Shown here: in pieces, positions 50,419 to 62,083 of the stretch
How positions within the stretch are numbered: position 1 is the first letter of the stretch
Layout: every line of letters begins with the position of its first letter
Assembly: GCA_902805475.1 (NCBI GenBank)
Contig: CADCSX010000001.1
Coordinates: 620,001 to 684,000, forward strand
From: Entonaema liquescens
Lineage: Eukaryota > Ascomycota > Sordariomycetes > Xylariales > Xylariaceae
Direction: 5' to 3'
DNA length: 64,000 nucleotides
The notes under the pieces: model-generated
Databases searched by the model: none
What the model was told of the DNA's origin: nothing
What the model saw: the letters and a program-made list of their open reading frames with translations, nothing else
Position numbers and translations under genes: made by a program

Positions 50419-52144
50419 ATGTCTGAGGCGAAGATATCCAAGGACTTCTCCGACAATACCAATGAGAGGCCACCTAGTCCACGCAGGAGAAGTGACGTTG
50501 ACTTGGACGAGGTCTATTCGAGCCAAGAACAAAAGAGAATTATCCGCCGCGTGTAAGTGTATATCCCCTTCGTACTACAAGCCAATACTACGCAGAGCCT
50601 TCATCCTACAGAAAAGCTAATCGATATTTATTCTAGGGATCTAAGACTGATACCTGTTCTAGCCTCCCTCTACGTCATATCACTGATCGACCGCGTGAAT
50701 ATCTCGTCAGCGGCTATCGCCGGGTTGAATACGGATTTGGATCTCCAAGTAGGGACTCGGTATTCCGTTGTGATACTTACTTTCTTTGTGACCTATACTG
50801 TTTTCCAACCGCTTGGCACTGTGCTGACCAGGAGGATTGGTCCGAGATGGTTTTTGGCCTCTATCTGCCTCGCCTGGGGCGCCGCTATAATTGGAATCGG
50901 TTTTGTTGGCTCATGGGAGAGCCTCGCCGGTATTCGAGCCCTGATTGGGTAAGTAACTTGAAATGATTAGATTCAAGATTTAAAGAGACGGGACAATAAG
51001 ATGACATGATAAAAAGGAATGGCCTTGGATTATATACACTAATGTTATTTGCTATTAGGGTCCTCGAAGCTGGCTATTTCCCCGGTGCTGTGTATCTGCT
51101 AAGCACCTGGTACACCCGGTTTGACTTGCAGAAGCGTTATGTTGGTTTTTATGGTATTGGCTGCATGGCTGGTGCGCTCGGTGGCATCTTGGCCTACGGT
51201 CTATCTCAGATGGAAGGCCTCGCCGGCATTCGCGGCTGGAGGTGGATCTTCATCATCGAGGGCATAATCTCTTGCTTTATTGCTCTCATCTCGTACGGGT
51301 TCCTTGTGGGATTCCCCGAAGAGGCCGACCGGTCGTGGAGATTCTTAAGCAAGGAGGAACGCGACTTTATTATTCGTCGTATCAATCGTGACCGAGCAGA
51401 TGCCGTAACGGAACCCTTCTCTCTACGCGCGTTCTTTACGCCTGCTAGAGACTGGAAGATATGGGTCTATGCTTTCATGTTCTTCTGCGTTACGACTGTA
51501 GGGTACTCGATCAACTACTTCCTACCTATTATTCTCGTTGGAATGGGTAAGGTCGGAGCGTCTTCCTGTTTTAAATCACCGAATTCCCTAATTATACAGC
51601 TCACCAGCTTACTTCATGAAATAGGATTCAATACGGCAGAAGCCCAATGTCTTGTAGTGCCACCGTGGATATTTACAGGGCTTGTCATGTATGGACAGGC
51701 TTGGGTAAGCGACCGGTATCGTCTTCGAGCCCCTATCATCGCTTTTAACGCGGTATTCGCCTGCATCGGACTAGCGCTCATGGCGTTCCATCCGTACTAC
51801 GGCGTCCGTTTTCTCGGTGTCTTCTTCGTTGTAGCTGGTGGAAGCGGAAACGTTCCCCTCTTCTAACCTACCAGGCCAACAACATTCGCGGTCATTGGAG
51901 GCGCGCGTTTTCCAGTGCCACTCAGATCGGCGCGGGAGGTATCGGGGGCATTGCAGGTGCACTAGTATTCAGAAGTCAAGACCAGCCGAGATACCTTCCG
52001 GGAATATATGCGTCTATCGCGTGTAATATTTGCATCTTATTTTGCACCGCTGGTTTGTCAATTTGGTTCTGGTATGAAAATAGGAGAGCAAAAAGGGGTA
52101 TAGTTATCTTGGAAGGTTTGGCTGGATTTACCTATACGCTTTAA
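50419..52144 (+). CDS. MFS permease, Dal5/allantoate (ACS) type, frame broken once
   Basis: A twelve-helix major-facilitator anion:cation symporter of the allantoate/nicotinate/vitamin permease group. Exons are 50419-50552, 50637-50948, 51059-51546 and 51625-52144, with donors GTAAGT, GTAAGT and GTAAGG; phases are 2, 2 and 1. Features are VLASLYVISLIDRVNISSA (helix 1 with the ACS signature), LARRIGPR-like TRRIGPRWFLA, GVLEAGYFPGAVYLLSTWY and GFNTAEAQCLVVPPW. Exon 4 meets a stop after GSGNVPLF, but one extra C in the C4 run 51855-51858 gives NVPPLLTYQANNIRGHWRRAF and then helices 11-12 and YENRRAKRG, ending GFTYTL. Exon sum plus one base is 1455, exactly 485 codons. So it is either a one-base sequence error or a recent frameshift. 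The 78-bp third intron is stop-free. Confidence 0.83.
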
Positions 52145-52361
52145 TACGGGAACTGCATCACGCACATAACATTACCTCGTATCTTAGGTTAGGTATTTCA
52201 TACCAGGTAGGGAACGCAGCTATATTCATCCCCCATATCTACTGTTATCCGACTTTTCTTGTTCTGTACAGGAATTGTTCTCATATGAGCAACATTCCAG
52301 AAGTTCTAATACAACGAGTCAATCAGATCAAGACGGCTTCGATTTAAGCCGCTTTAGCCCC

Positions 52362-53198
52362 TCACATCTTCGCGTCCACATGCTTTACGGGCTTTGGATG
52401 CTCTTCTTCCCATTTCTCCTTCAATACCTTTGCCCGCTCTGATTTCTCAGTGAATGCTTCATATAAGCCTGGCCACCCGCCTCCCAGCGTGCGGATGTCA
52501 AGCGGACGAGCAGTCTTGACATCCATGTATGTCGTCGACCCTTTAACATCCGCAACAATGGTTTGTTGCTTCAACGAAAATAATACGGTAGTACCGTTAT
52601 TTCTCGTTGGTTCTATGTAATCCTGTCGGTAGGCTGCGATCACCTAATACCCCGGTTAGCAAACCCATGCACCTTCTGTGCCTAGTAAGTAGACGACCAG
52701 CGGAATTTCTGGTGACGTGGGTAACGAAGTAGGTATGAAGAGGCTACGCACTGCATCAGGATACTTGACCTGCCTCCGGATATTCAGCTCGTATCTCCTC
52801 ACAGCAGGAATGACAGTCTTGGCTTGAATCATCCCGTCGCATTCTTCTTTACTAAGGAACTCATCATAGCTCTCCATAACGCGATGAAAGCATGCGCCTA
52901 GAAAATGCATATATTGCGAGTGCATCACATGTCTGTAACCGTCAGAGTCAAGAACACACCTCAAGTAAAATGTTACTTACCCATAAGGATCTTGGTGCTC
53001 AGCCCAGAGAACTCCGTGCTCTACCATCGTGTTAGGATCGAACCCCATCGCCTCCAGAGTTGAGAGTGCGCTTGCACGAAGGGGAGCATAGGGGTCAGTA
53101 TTCGGGTGCGGGCTTGGGGCGCCAGCTCGTGAATACGGTGAGTTATATGACGATTCAGCTAATCGCAATGAAGGGGGAGAAGCTGTGACGTCCGACAT
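52362..53198 (-). CDS. thioesterase-like (4HBT/hotdog) protein
   Basis: A fungal hotdog-fold protein. Exons are 52981-53198, 52752-52932 and 52362-52643; introns are 52933-52980 (48 bp, GTAAGT) and 52644-52751 (GTGCGT...GTATTAG), phases 2 and 0. The total is 226 residues. The start MSDVTASPPS is preferred over an upstream in-frame ATG that would add a hydrophobic leader. Motifs: VEHGVLWAEHQDPYGHVMHSQYM (with the hotdog D-x-x-x-H-V-x-x-x-x-Y pattern), IRRQVKYPDA-VIAAYRQDYIEP spanning intron 2, and TIVADVKGSTTYMDVKTAR. It probably hydrolyses an acyl-CoA; in mitochondria-type relatives the substrate is unknown. It is 217 bp from the convergent permease. Confidence 0.87.
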
Positions 53199-53693
53199 GG
53201 TGAAATAGTTTAGGTATCTATAGCGAATAATAGAGTATAAGAATAAAGAGTTTTGGCCCAAGTATGGGTAGAATACTAAACGAAGAAGAAAATGAAGAAG
53301 GAGAGACATCGTGGGCATGTGGTGGTTAGTGTAACCAAGATATTATTTCAGGATTTCACCCCTGGTGCGTATCTGTAAAAGATACAAGATGCAGGCTATC
53401 CGGTACCTCTTTCATGAGGTCAAGCGATCCAACATATCGGTACTCGCCAGGTACGTATCAATACCTATTCTATACATGGTACCGGAAATAGCTCTTTGTC
53501 AACTATTCTAACTATTCTAACTACAAGGCTCGGTCATATCGGCAACATATCAATGTAAGGCAGATCCGAGGGGACGGTCACTCTTTAATTAGTCGTATAT
53601 TTCGGGTATCACTAGTCTTTATTCTTCAATTCTAGAAACTGCGTTCTCAATCAAGATATTCACTATACTGTGCCCAGTTCAGCAGCCGACACT
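53199..53693. other. divergent promoter region (thioesterase / MFS)
   Basis: No gene is seen. This 495-bp stretch is the shared upstream region of two genes pointing apart. Confidence 0.5.
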
Positions 53694-55151
53694 ATGACGG
53701 CGACCTCCATACATGATGAAGGGATTGAACTGAGTTCGACTGAATTGTTCAGATCTGATCCCAGCAACACTCAAGAACCGTCAACGACATCTCGCCTTAA
53801 CTCAAACCAAGTGCTCCAGATCCTAAGTACCTTTGTCGTCTTCTTCAATACATGGTATATATTCCGAGAAGCTATCCATAATGACTAGTTGCTACTCTTT
53901 CTTTGCTGACTGACGCGTTTCTAATAAGGGGTTTCCTTCTTACCTGTGGGGTGTTCCAGTCCTACTATGAACAGTACCTCCTCACCAATTATTCCAGCTC
54001 CGATATCTCTTGGATTTCTACAGCTTGTGCCTTCTTCGTCTTATCTGCCGGCCTGGTAACCGGTCCGCTTTACGATTATGGATTTTACAAAGCGCTATTG
54101 TTGGGTGGAAGCATCCTGCAAGTATTCGGCCTCATGATGCTCAGCCTCTCCACCAAGTACTATCAGCTTTTCCTCTGCCAGGCCGTCTGCGTCGGGTTTG
54201 GGTCTGGCATGGTATTTACACCCAGTGTGGCAGAGGCGGCTGCTTCTTTGCCACATCCTGCAACGCGTGCCCGTGCCATGGGCTTTATGGCATGCGGTAG
54301 CAGCATAGGTATTAACTATCTAGACAACACAATTATCTTTTCGTCCCTATACTTGCTGATACATCCTTTCAGGTGGAATTATATACCCCATTATGTTCCG
54401 TTACCTCGTAACTGAGATCGGCTTCCCTTGGACAGTTCGCTCTATAGCTTTCGTTATTTTTGCCTTATACATACTTTCCTACTCCGTCATGAAGAATCAC
54501 TCGCGGAAACCGTCTGCAGCTCGGCGCATCTTCGACGCAACGGCACTTACGGATTGGCCCTTCATGGCGCTATTGGTCGCATCGGTGCTCAGTGGTACAG
54601 CCTATTATATTCCTACTCTCTACTTACCACTCCTCACACAAGCCAGAGTCCCCTCCATAGACCCTAGCTTAAGCATTGACCTTTTAGCTATTCTTAATGG
54701 AGTGTCTGTAGTTGGTCGGCTTGGAGCTGGTTTTGCTGCAGCAATCTTTGGGCCCACAGAGGTCATATTTCTTTGTCTTATTGCCGGTTCTTTGTTATTG
54801 TACTGTTGGATAGCTGTTACTACGGTCGCTGGTGTTATTGCCTGGGTGGTATTCTGGGGATTGATATCGGGAATCTTGGTTAGTTTGCCTGGCGCATTTA
54901 TCCCTCTCTTTTGCCCGTCAGTGGCTGTTCTGGGTACTCGGTCAGGCATGTATTGGAGCTGTGTTGGGTTGGGGATGTTGATAGGAAGTCCTATTGGCGG
55001 CGCCCTGTACGATCTAAAGTCAGGGGAAACCGACTATTGGCATTTGCAGGTATTTGCTGGTACCTTCATGATGGGGGCCGCTATAGGTATCATCTACCCT
55101 GTTATTTACGTGCGTCGAAAGGCAAGAATTGCTACAGGTAGTCCAAGGTGA
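53694..55151 (+). CDS. MFS transporter, monocarboxylate (MCT) type
   Basis: Exons are 53694-53854, 53929-54308 and 54373-55151; introns 53855-53928 (GTATAT...AATAAG, phase 2) and 54309-54372 (GTATTA...TTTCAG, phase 1) restore FFNTWGFLLTCGVFQSYYE and CGSSIGGIIYPIMF. The product has 439 residues with about twelve helices. Features typical of fungal monocarboxylate/riboflavin-porter-like proteins are the helix 1 motif above, SSDISWISTACAFFVLSAG, GPLYDYGFYK and VGFGSGMVFTPSVAEAA. The substrate cannot be read from sequence. It lies 1.1 kb upstream of the glucosaminidase, in the same direction. Confidence 0.87.
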
Positions 55152-56235
55152 ACCCGGTTCTTCAGCAAGTATTTATATTCAAACTCTTATGCAAAACTAT
55201 CAAAATGAAATGTTTAGGATAATAAACAGCGCTCTATGACAAGTGCTGAAAGGGTCCGATAACTTGGTTACCATTATATAGCTAAACGAGTGGGCGAGTG
55301 ATATATATCTCCGTCAAACGCATATTACATGGCCGACTACCAAGTAGACATAAGTCCTAGGCATTAGCGATTCTATAAAGCCCACCAAGCGCTGCATAGG
55401 TAACAACTGTCGGAAGAGTAGACATAACCATCAAAGGTATAAATTAGTACATTGATAGAACTGAGCAAATATACCCCTGAGAAAGAATAGGGGTACCGAC
55501 ATATATATAACAAGCATAAGGTCATTGGTAGCCAACAATTGCGTCGAATGGGTTTATGATGCAACTGTCAACAAATGTCGTATTGAACATTTTTGCACAT
55601 ATTAATCAAGCGAGATTATTTTAATTCTCTACTATCGCGAAGCCGGAAAAGAAGAAATACCTACACGGCAGAGCTAGGTAGCCATAGAAGGATTGGCATG
55701 ACTAACAGCCGCAACCATGCCTCCCGGCACTGGAAGACTCTCCTTTAACCGAATCAAGACCTACCTACGAGCCGATAATTAAGATGCAGATGCAACTTTC
55801 TGCAAGGGCCTCCGGTGGTTAATATACCTAGTTGGTACGTCTAGAACGGAATCACCACCGGGGTTTAGGTCGTTATGTTTTCTTCTGGGTCTATAAATTA
55901 ACGTTGCATCTAAAACGAAAATACGACATGAGTATGCCAAGTGTGCCAAGTACGAGATATCTTCATTGTGACATCTATACTGCGGGGAAGTACCGAAATA
56001 AGGGTTCCACGCAGCCTGAACTGCCTTATTAGGCTCTTGGATTTGGGAGAAGCCACCCGCGTATAGAAGGCATGGTAGGCATTGTAGGCATGATATGCAC
56101 ACTACCGATAGGTAAGTCCCATATTATCTAGGTAGTTAAATGTGACCTTTCCCCATGGTTTATATACCCTCTTGAGATCCACGTCTTCAAGAGGATGGCC
56201 ATTTCACGATCTGCTTTTCGGTACTATTGGTCATA
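55152..56235. other. intergenic, GH2 promoter side
   Basis: No supported gene in 1.1 kb. A TATATA-type word (TTTATATACC) lies near 56159-56168, about 70 bp before the GH2 start, and may be its TATA box. Confidence 0.5.
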
Positions 56236-59105
56236 ATGTACTTGCGCCAGTCGCTGCTGGGGCTCTGCCTCGGCGTCAACGCAGTCGCTGCCGCCGTACT
56301 ACTTTCTGAACCCGGCGAGATCGCTGTTATACCTTCGTGGGACATTCAATCAACGGAACGAGTCGGTACGGACCTTGCAGCATTATCCCGACCCGGAGTA
56401 GACACCAAAACATGGCACGCAATCGATAGCTCACGGTGCACTCTCATGGGCTGTCTCATACAAGCTGGCGTATATCGTGAGGGCGGGCTATTCTTCTCAA
56501 ACGCACTACAGAGCTTCAACTCTAGTCAATTCAAAGTCCCTTGGGTATATAGGAAAGAATTCACCCTTGATCCTAGCCCGGGAAAGCGATATTTCCACCT
56601 ACAGACCCACGGGATTACTTCAAGCGCCGATATCTTCGTAAACGGCCAAGAAGTCGTAACCAGAACCTTACAGGCGGGCTCTTATGTTGGAAATACCTTC
56701 GATATTACCAAAATAGCAAACCAAACGAATGCGCTCGTAATTAAAGTCTATCCAACCGACTACAACTATGACTTTGGCGTATTAAAACCCCTGAAACTCG
56801 TGGTCGCGATAAACAATTGCTGACTTCCCAATTAGCTCGGTTTCGTGGACTGGAATCCTTATCCGCCCGACAATGGCACTGTTTGTGAAGCCTAAGCCCT
56901 TGAAATTGCTACTAGTAGGTACTGACATCTCCTTCAGGGCGTGTGGCGGAATGTAGAAATCAAGCAGACGGGTCCCATTACACTGGCTCCCCTGCGAGTA
57001 ACTACACAAGCCAGCTTACCAATTGGTCATTCCAGCGCGCTCGTAAATCTCAAGACCACAGCTACGAATCTGGAGGATCGTGAAGCCACTGTTGAGTTGA
57101 CGGGTACCATCTCCTTAGAAGGTGCCAGCGAGGCCTATGAGCTGAGCCAGACCATCACGCTACCACCGTTAGGATCTGCGGAGGTAGTCTTAGATACAGC
57201 AATAAACGAGCCCGCGATTTGGTGGCCGAAGCAGTGGGGAAGCCAACCACTATATACAGGGCAGCTGTCCGCGTCCACGAACGGGTCTGTTTCTGATAAA
57301 CTAGAGCGGACTTTCGGTATTCGCCAGGTAACGGCTGAGCTTAACGCGAATAACGACACGATATTCTTCGTTAACGGCTACCCATTCCAAGTAGTCGGCG
57401 CTGGCTATTCTGCGGATATGTTCCTGCGATGGGACAATGCTAAGTTCGAAACGCAAGCCAAGCTAATACTTGACTTGGGCCACAATACGGTCAGATTGGA
57501 GGGAAAGAATGAGCATCCAGAGCTGTACGAAATTACGGATCGCTTAGGTTTAATGGTTCTGCCAGGTTGGGAATGTTGCGACAAATGGGAGGCTTGGACG
57601 TATAATGAAGACTTAGCCGTGAAGTCGGAATGGACCGAGACAGACTACACGATAGCGAACAGGAGCATGTACCACGAAGCAATTATGCAGCAGAGCCACC
57701 CAAGTGTGTTGGGATACCTAGTCGGGAGCGATTATTGGCCGGACGACAAAGCAGCCGGAGCCTACTATAGCTCACTCAAAGCGGCAGACTGGCAGACCCC
57801 TATTATTGCTTCAGCTTCGGAAAGGGGTTATCCTGAGATCCTGGGGCCATCGGGATTGAAAATGGTCGGACCCTATGACTGTGAGTGATATTTCGGCACT
57901 TCCCTCTTGCCGTATCAAGCTGTCTTTCAACCCCGAAGTTTATGCACCTGAGTGCTAATATACGGTATTATAGGGTACCGCCAAACTATTGGTACGATGT
58001 TGAGGAGTCAGAAGACCATCTAGGAGCCGCTTTCGGTTTTGGATCTGAACTAGGTAGCGGAGTTGGTACGCCGGAAATCAGCAGCCTGAAGAAGTTTCTG
58101 TCGGAAGCAGATCTGGAAGACTTGTGGAAAAATCCAAATAAGGGGCTATATCACATGTCCACGAGCGTCTCGTCATTTTACGACCGAAAGATATATAACG
58201 CCGCCCTCTGGAACCGCTATGGGGCGCCTACATCGTTAGAAGATTATTTACTCAAGGCCCAGATACAGGACTACGAGGCAACAAAGTCCCAGTTTGAAGG
58301 CTTCGCATCTCTATGGAATGCTGACAGGCCGGCGACAGGGTTAATCTACTGGATGCTCAACAATGCATGGCCAAGCTTGCATTGGAACTTGTTCGACTAC
58401 TACTTGCACTCTGCTGGGTCGTACTTCGGGGCAAAGGCCGGGGCTAGAATAGAGCACGTGGCGTACGACTATATCGGAAAGCTTGTGTACTTGATCAACC
58501 GCTCCCTGGACCAGAAGGGGTCGAGGACGGTAACGGTCGACATCATTGACAAAAATGGCAAATCAATTCATAATAGCCGGGAAAGCTTCGATACCGTACC
58601 CAACAACAGCACGGATATCATAGACCTCACCGAGGCTCTCAAGCCGACTACGGATATCGCATTTTTGCGGCTTGTCCTTTCGGACGACAAGAACGCCACG
58701 CTTAGTCGGAACGTCTACTGGCTATCGAAGACTATCGACACTTTGGACTGGGAGAACTCCGACTGGTTCTTCACACCAGTGACCAAGTATGCCAACTATA
58801 CGGCCCTGAACGCCTTGCAGCCTGCCGAAGTCTCTGTCAAGACCACCGCGACGACGAAGCGGAGCGCAGATGCAGGAGGACTCGGCGTGGTGCTCGAAAA
58901 CCACTCTTCCGTTCCTGCGTTTTTCATTAGGCTTAACCTCGTCAAGGAGGACGGAGAAGATGTCTTACCGGTGTTCTGGTCCGATAACTATGTCACGCTA
59001 TGGCCTCATGAGAAGCTCGAGCTTCAGGTTGAAGGCGAGGGTGCTGCTTATGTACAGGTCACCGGGAAGAATATTCAGAAGGCTCAGATATCTTTGTACG
59101 GTTAG
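56236..59105 (+). CDS. secreted exo-beta-D-glucosaminidase, GH2
   Basis: An extracellular exo-chitosanase-type GH2 enzyme that removes glucosamine from chito-oligosaccharide ends. MYLRQSLLGLCLGVNAVAA is a signal peptide. Exons are 56236-56778, 56836-56880 (15 codons, GFVDWNPYPPDNGT), 56938 to about 57880, and 57974-59105; introns 56779-56835 and 56881-56937 are both 57 bp with branch GCTGAC/ACTGAC. The third junction is ambiguous: the perfect donor GTGAGT at 57881 misses frame by one base, whereas GTGATA at 57885 keeps frame. Domains: sugar-binding jelly roll (VFVNG-like DIFVNGQEV), immunoglobulin-like, then TIM barrel. Candidate catalytic acids, by analogy with bacterial CsxA, are Asp in LVGSDYWPDD and Glu in FGSELGSG. 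Length is about 887 residues, normal for the family. Confidence 0.85.
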
Positions 59106-59374
59106 GAGCTTTCAAATAGGGAAGGGAAATTAGCTAATTATGCTATCGTTGGACTTATATAATAGGCATTTTGAGAGGGAGTCATTGCTAAGAGTGATCT
59201 ATCATGTTGTAAATAGGTATATTCTAAAATCAAAAGCCCTCTTTCCGACAAGGTATCCTGACCAAGCATAGGCTAATTTGAATAAACGAGTTTCTACAGT
59301 TATCATATTAATATTTAAGCTCAATTTCTAGATATTGTAGAGACAGTAACTTACCTGCTTTCCTAACCTTTAAT

Positions 59375-59845
59375 TTACGTCACTTCTAGTCCCCAGACAT
59401 CGCCCCAGAAATCGCATGGACCCCATAACGTCCTCTCGATGATATCCCGCTGCGGGTGAAACCAAACTCCCGTATCGTCAGGCTCGTCCTGAAATGCAAG
59501 CACGTAACCAGCCTTTTTCACGAGCTGTCGCGACTCGAAGCACACATAGGCGAGCGGCATGCGAAGGTGGCTTCTCTCTAGCAACTGCATCTTGAGCCCC
59601 GCCGAGGCATAAACAAGAGCGTTGAAGATGCGCGCCTCTGGGAGCGCATGCTTCCATATGATCTCGCGTAGTTCAGGGGGCAAGTCAGCAAACGTTTTTG
59701 CTGGCTTGCGGCTTATCACCGCCCTATCATGGAGCCGGGGATTTAATTGGTCATTTAAACGAAGATCGTGCTGTCTCGGAACTTGCCGTTGGTCGCTGGG
59801 ACTTTTGTCGTGGGGACGCGATCTTAAGGCTGATTGATCGTTCAT
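59375..59845 (-). CDS. short 2EXR-domain protein, possibly truncated
   Basis: A 156-residue frame. Residues 1-45 are polar and Arg/Gln-rich. The 2EXR signature follows: KTFADLPPELREIIWKHALP, then ARIFNALV and LAYVCFESRQLVKKAGY, and it ends WFHPQRDIIERTLWGPCDFW...GLEVT. 2EXR proteins are fungal, F-box-like and of unknown function, and are usually longer (250 residues or more). Downstream DNA is AT-rich with stops; a GTAAAT at the stop could be a donor, but no exon that continues the domain is seen. So truncation or a small decayed copy is likely. It converges on the glucosaminidase. Confidence 0.7.
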   Translation of the reverse strand: MNDQSALRSRPHDKSPSDQRQVPRQHDLRLNDQLNPRLHDRAVISRKPAKTFADLPPELREIIWKHALPEARIFNALVYASAGLKMQLLERSHLRMPLAYVCFESRQLVKKAGYVLAFQDEPDDTGVWFHPQRDIIERTLWGPCDFWGDVWGLEVT

Positions 59846-61425
59846 CGTTTTTGTTTTTCTCTCAAAGATTGCTACTTCCGGCTAACTTGCCAAGGGCCGG
59901 CAAAGAATGGTGAGACGAGAAAAAAGGTCAGCGTGTAAGACAGACAGACAGACAAACTCGTCGGCGTGGCACACACGCAGTCTATATATACTGACACTAA
60001 CCTGGGCGCTCCCCGATAATGTGAGATACGCAGTTAATTAAATATTTGTCTGTGCTCATCGTATATCATTTTATGCAGGTTCCTTCTGAGATCTACCCCG
60101 CAATATTGCAGTCGATAGTTCCCTGCATGTTAAATGAATCTCGAAGTCGAAGAAAGTAGAGTGGTTGTGGTTTGAGAACTATCATATGATATTCAATCAC
60201 CTGACCTCCCACTCGATCAACCCTGTTTACCCCTGAGCAATCCTTTACAGCGGATAACTACCTAATGAACATATGACATCAATAATCCGTTTATTCCCTC
60301 GCTACCTACTTACTTCTATCATGACCTTTCGGACAGTACAAGACATTCTATGCACTTCTGGCAGTATTATGGCTTGGAGACCGTTGATTCAGAATTGACA
60401 AGCAGGCAATCCTTTTAGAATTAGTGGTTTGAAGTACTCAGATTTCGAATTGAGCAAATGAGACTTCAAAAAACGCATTTCTTACCTAGGTGCCTATGGG
60501 TACGTGCTAGACAAAGTAACAATAAACGAAGAAAACTGGAAGTACCTCATCTGAAGTACATGGGCCTAGTAGATTCTGATGAAAAGAGGTAGCTACTTGG
60601 TCATATAGTTTATTCTATGTCTTGGACTTCAGGGGACTATCAACGGTATTGCGCGTAGAGAAGAGGAAAGGGTCGCCGATTTCGCGAAAAGTGCGACCAT
60701 ATCGACATCCAATGACGAGGTAAGTAAGTAAAATATCATTGGACGATCTAACATCTTGGTCAAAATGGAGAGTTGCATAGCTGGATGTCTATTATAGCTC
60801 TCTACAGCACGATCGTTATGGCTCCAATAGGAATAGCCACTTACCAATATTATGATTAGTTGAACCCCAGATCTTCATCGTTCCTGCAGGACTTCTGCAA
60901 ACGGTAGTCATCTTATAGCTGGCGCTTTCAGCTGGTCCCTAAAGATATATCCACATCCCCAATGGAGTAGATCTTCAATCCCGCTGGATATATGATGCGA
61001 CCAAGTAAGCCTTAGTAGCTAGTAAGTCCTGCATGTCAAGCTCAATGGTATCTCATTCTTTACTCGTTAATAAGTAAAAACATCTCAGGCTTCATCTGAG
61101 CGGATTGAGTAGGACTTAGCTGAATGTTCCTATTCTGACCTCGCCAATTTCTAAGCTGCTGAAATATTGCGGTAGGTAGATCGTATTTTAACCTCACATA
61201 GATCAATCAATAGTGCTATCCACAATTATGAGCTATGCCATTATAGCAGCGTAAGGTCGGATGAACCGAAGGTATACTCAGAGAGGGTGCCTATGGGGAA
61301 TAACGGCATTCACAACTCTCATTATTTGAACGTAGACAGATCCCAAGTCTCGTCAGAATAAACTATTCGTCTCTACTCCCACATCCCAAACTCATATCAA
61401 ACATAGATACTCACCCATCGACACC
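59846..61425. other. intergenic, no gene seen
   Basis: 1.6 kb without a supported gene; the only small frame (60629-60847, minus) has no features. CAGACAGACAGACA lies at 59940-59953. Confidence 0.55.
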
Positions 61426-62083
61426 ATGAAGCCCACCCTCCAAAACCTCAGCACTCTCCTCCTGGCCTCCCTGCCCCAAGCCCAAGCACTGCGACAACCA
61501 GGGCTGGGACTGGGCCTACTACAGCAACCCCCTACACAACGACGGCGAGAACTACCCCGGCTTCCGCGCCGACGTCTTCAAGACCCGCAACTCGGAGCAC
61601 TCCAGCGTAACGCCCTATATCGGGGGCCGTCTCGGCTACACAGACGCCAACCCCAACACGAGCCCGTTCTACGGGTCTCCCATCGAGCTCAACAGCACGT
61701 ACTTCGCACTGAACCACCACGCGTACCTGTACGCGTGCGAGGGCGGCGTCTGGCGGTTCGACATCTCGTTCGTGGACGACGTGGTGTTTGCGTGGGTCGG
61801 CGAGGGTGCGTATGCCGGGTGGACCGACGCGAATGCCGATGCGAAAGCCGTGTGGACTTTTACCGGCGGGGAAGGAGGGGACCACTACGGGTTCGCGAGT
61901 GTTCGGAAGGATCTCGCCGGAGGCCGGTTTCATCCGCTACGGGTTGTGTTTGCGGATGGTCAGTCGGGCGGGCTGTTCAATCTTACGGTTACTAGTCCCA
62001 GTGGCGTGATTGTGCACCAGTCGGGTCGCGGTAGTGATTGGATTGTGAGGTACTCGTGCGGGTGGGATGCATTGGCTCCGTGA
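61426..62083 (+). CDS. secreted GLEYA-domain (adhesin-like) protein, frame broken once
   Basis: A small secreted protein with the GLEYA/PA14-like lectin fold known from fungal adhesins. MKPTLQNLSTLLLASLP is a signal peptide in one frame. The mature domain is in the next frame and begins near CDNQGWDWAYYSNPLHNDG, then YFALNHHAYLYACEGG, VVFAWVGEGAYAGWTD (the GLEYA motif, here GEGAY), FHPLRVVFADGQSGGLFNLTV and TSPSGVIVH, ending YSCGWDALAP. Removing one base in the C4 run 61474-61477 joins signal and domain into 218 residues (657 bases). The gene is visibly GC-rich at third positions, unlike its AT-leaning flanks. The match is to the domain alone; no Ser/Thr stalk or GPI signal follows, so a free secreted lectin-like protein is inferred. 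An alternative is a missing pair of bases at the same place. Confidence 0.7.
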
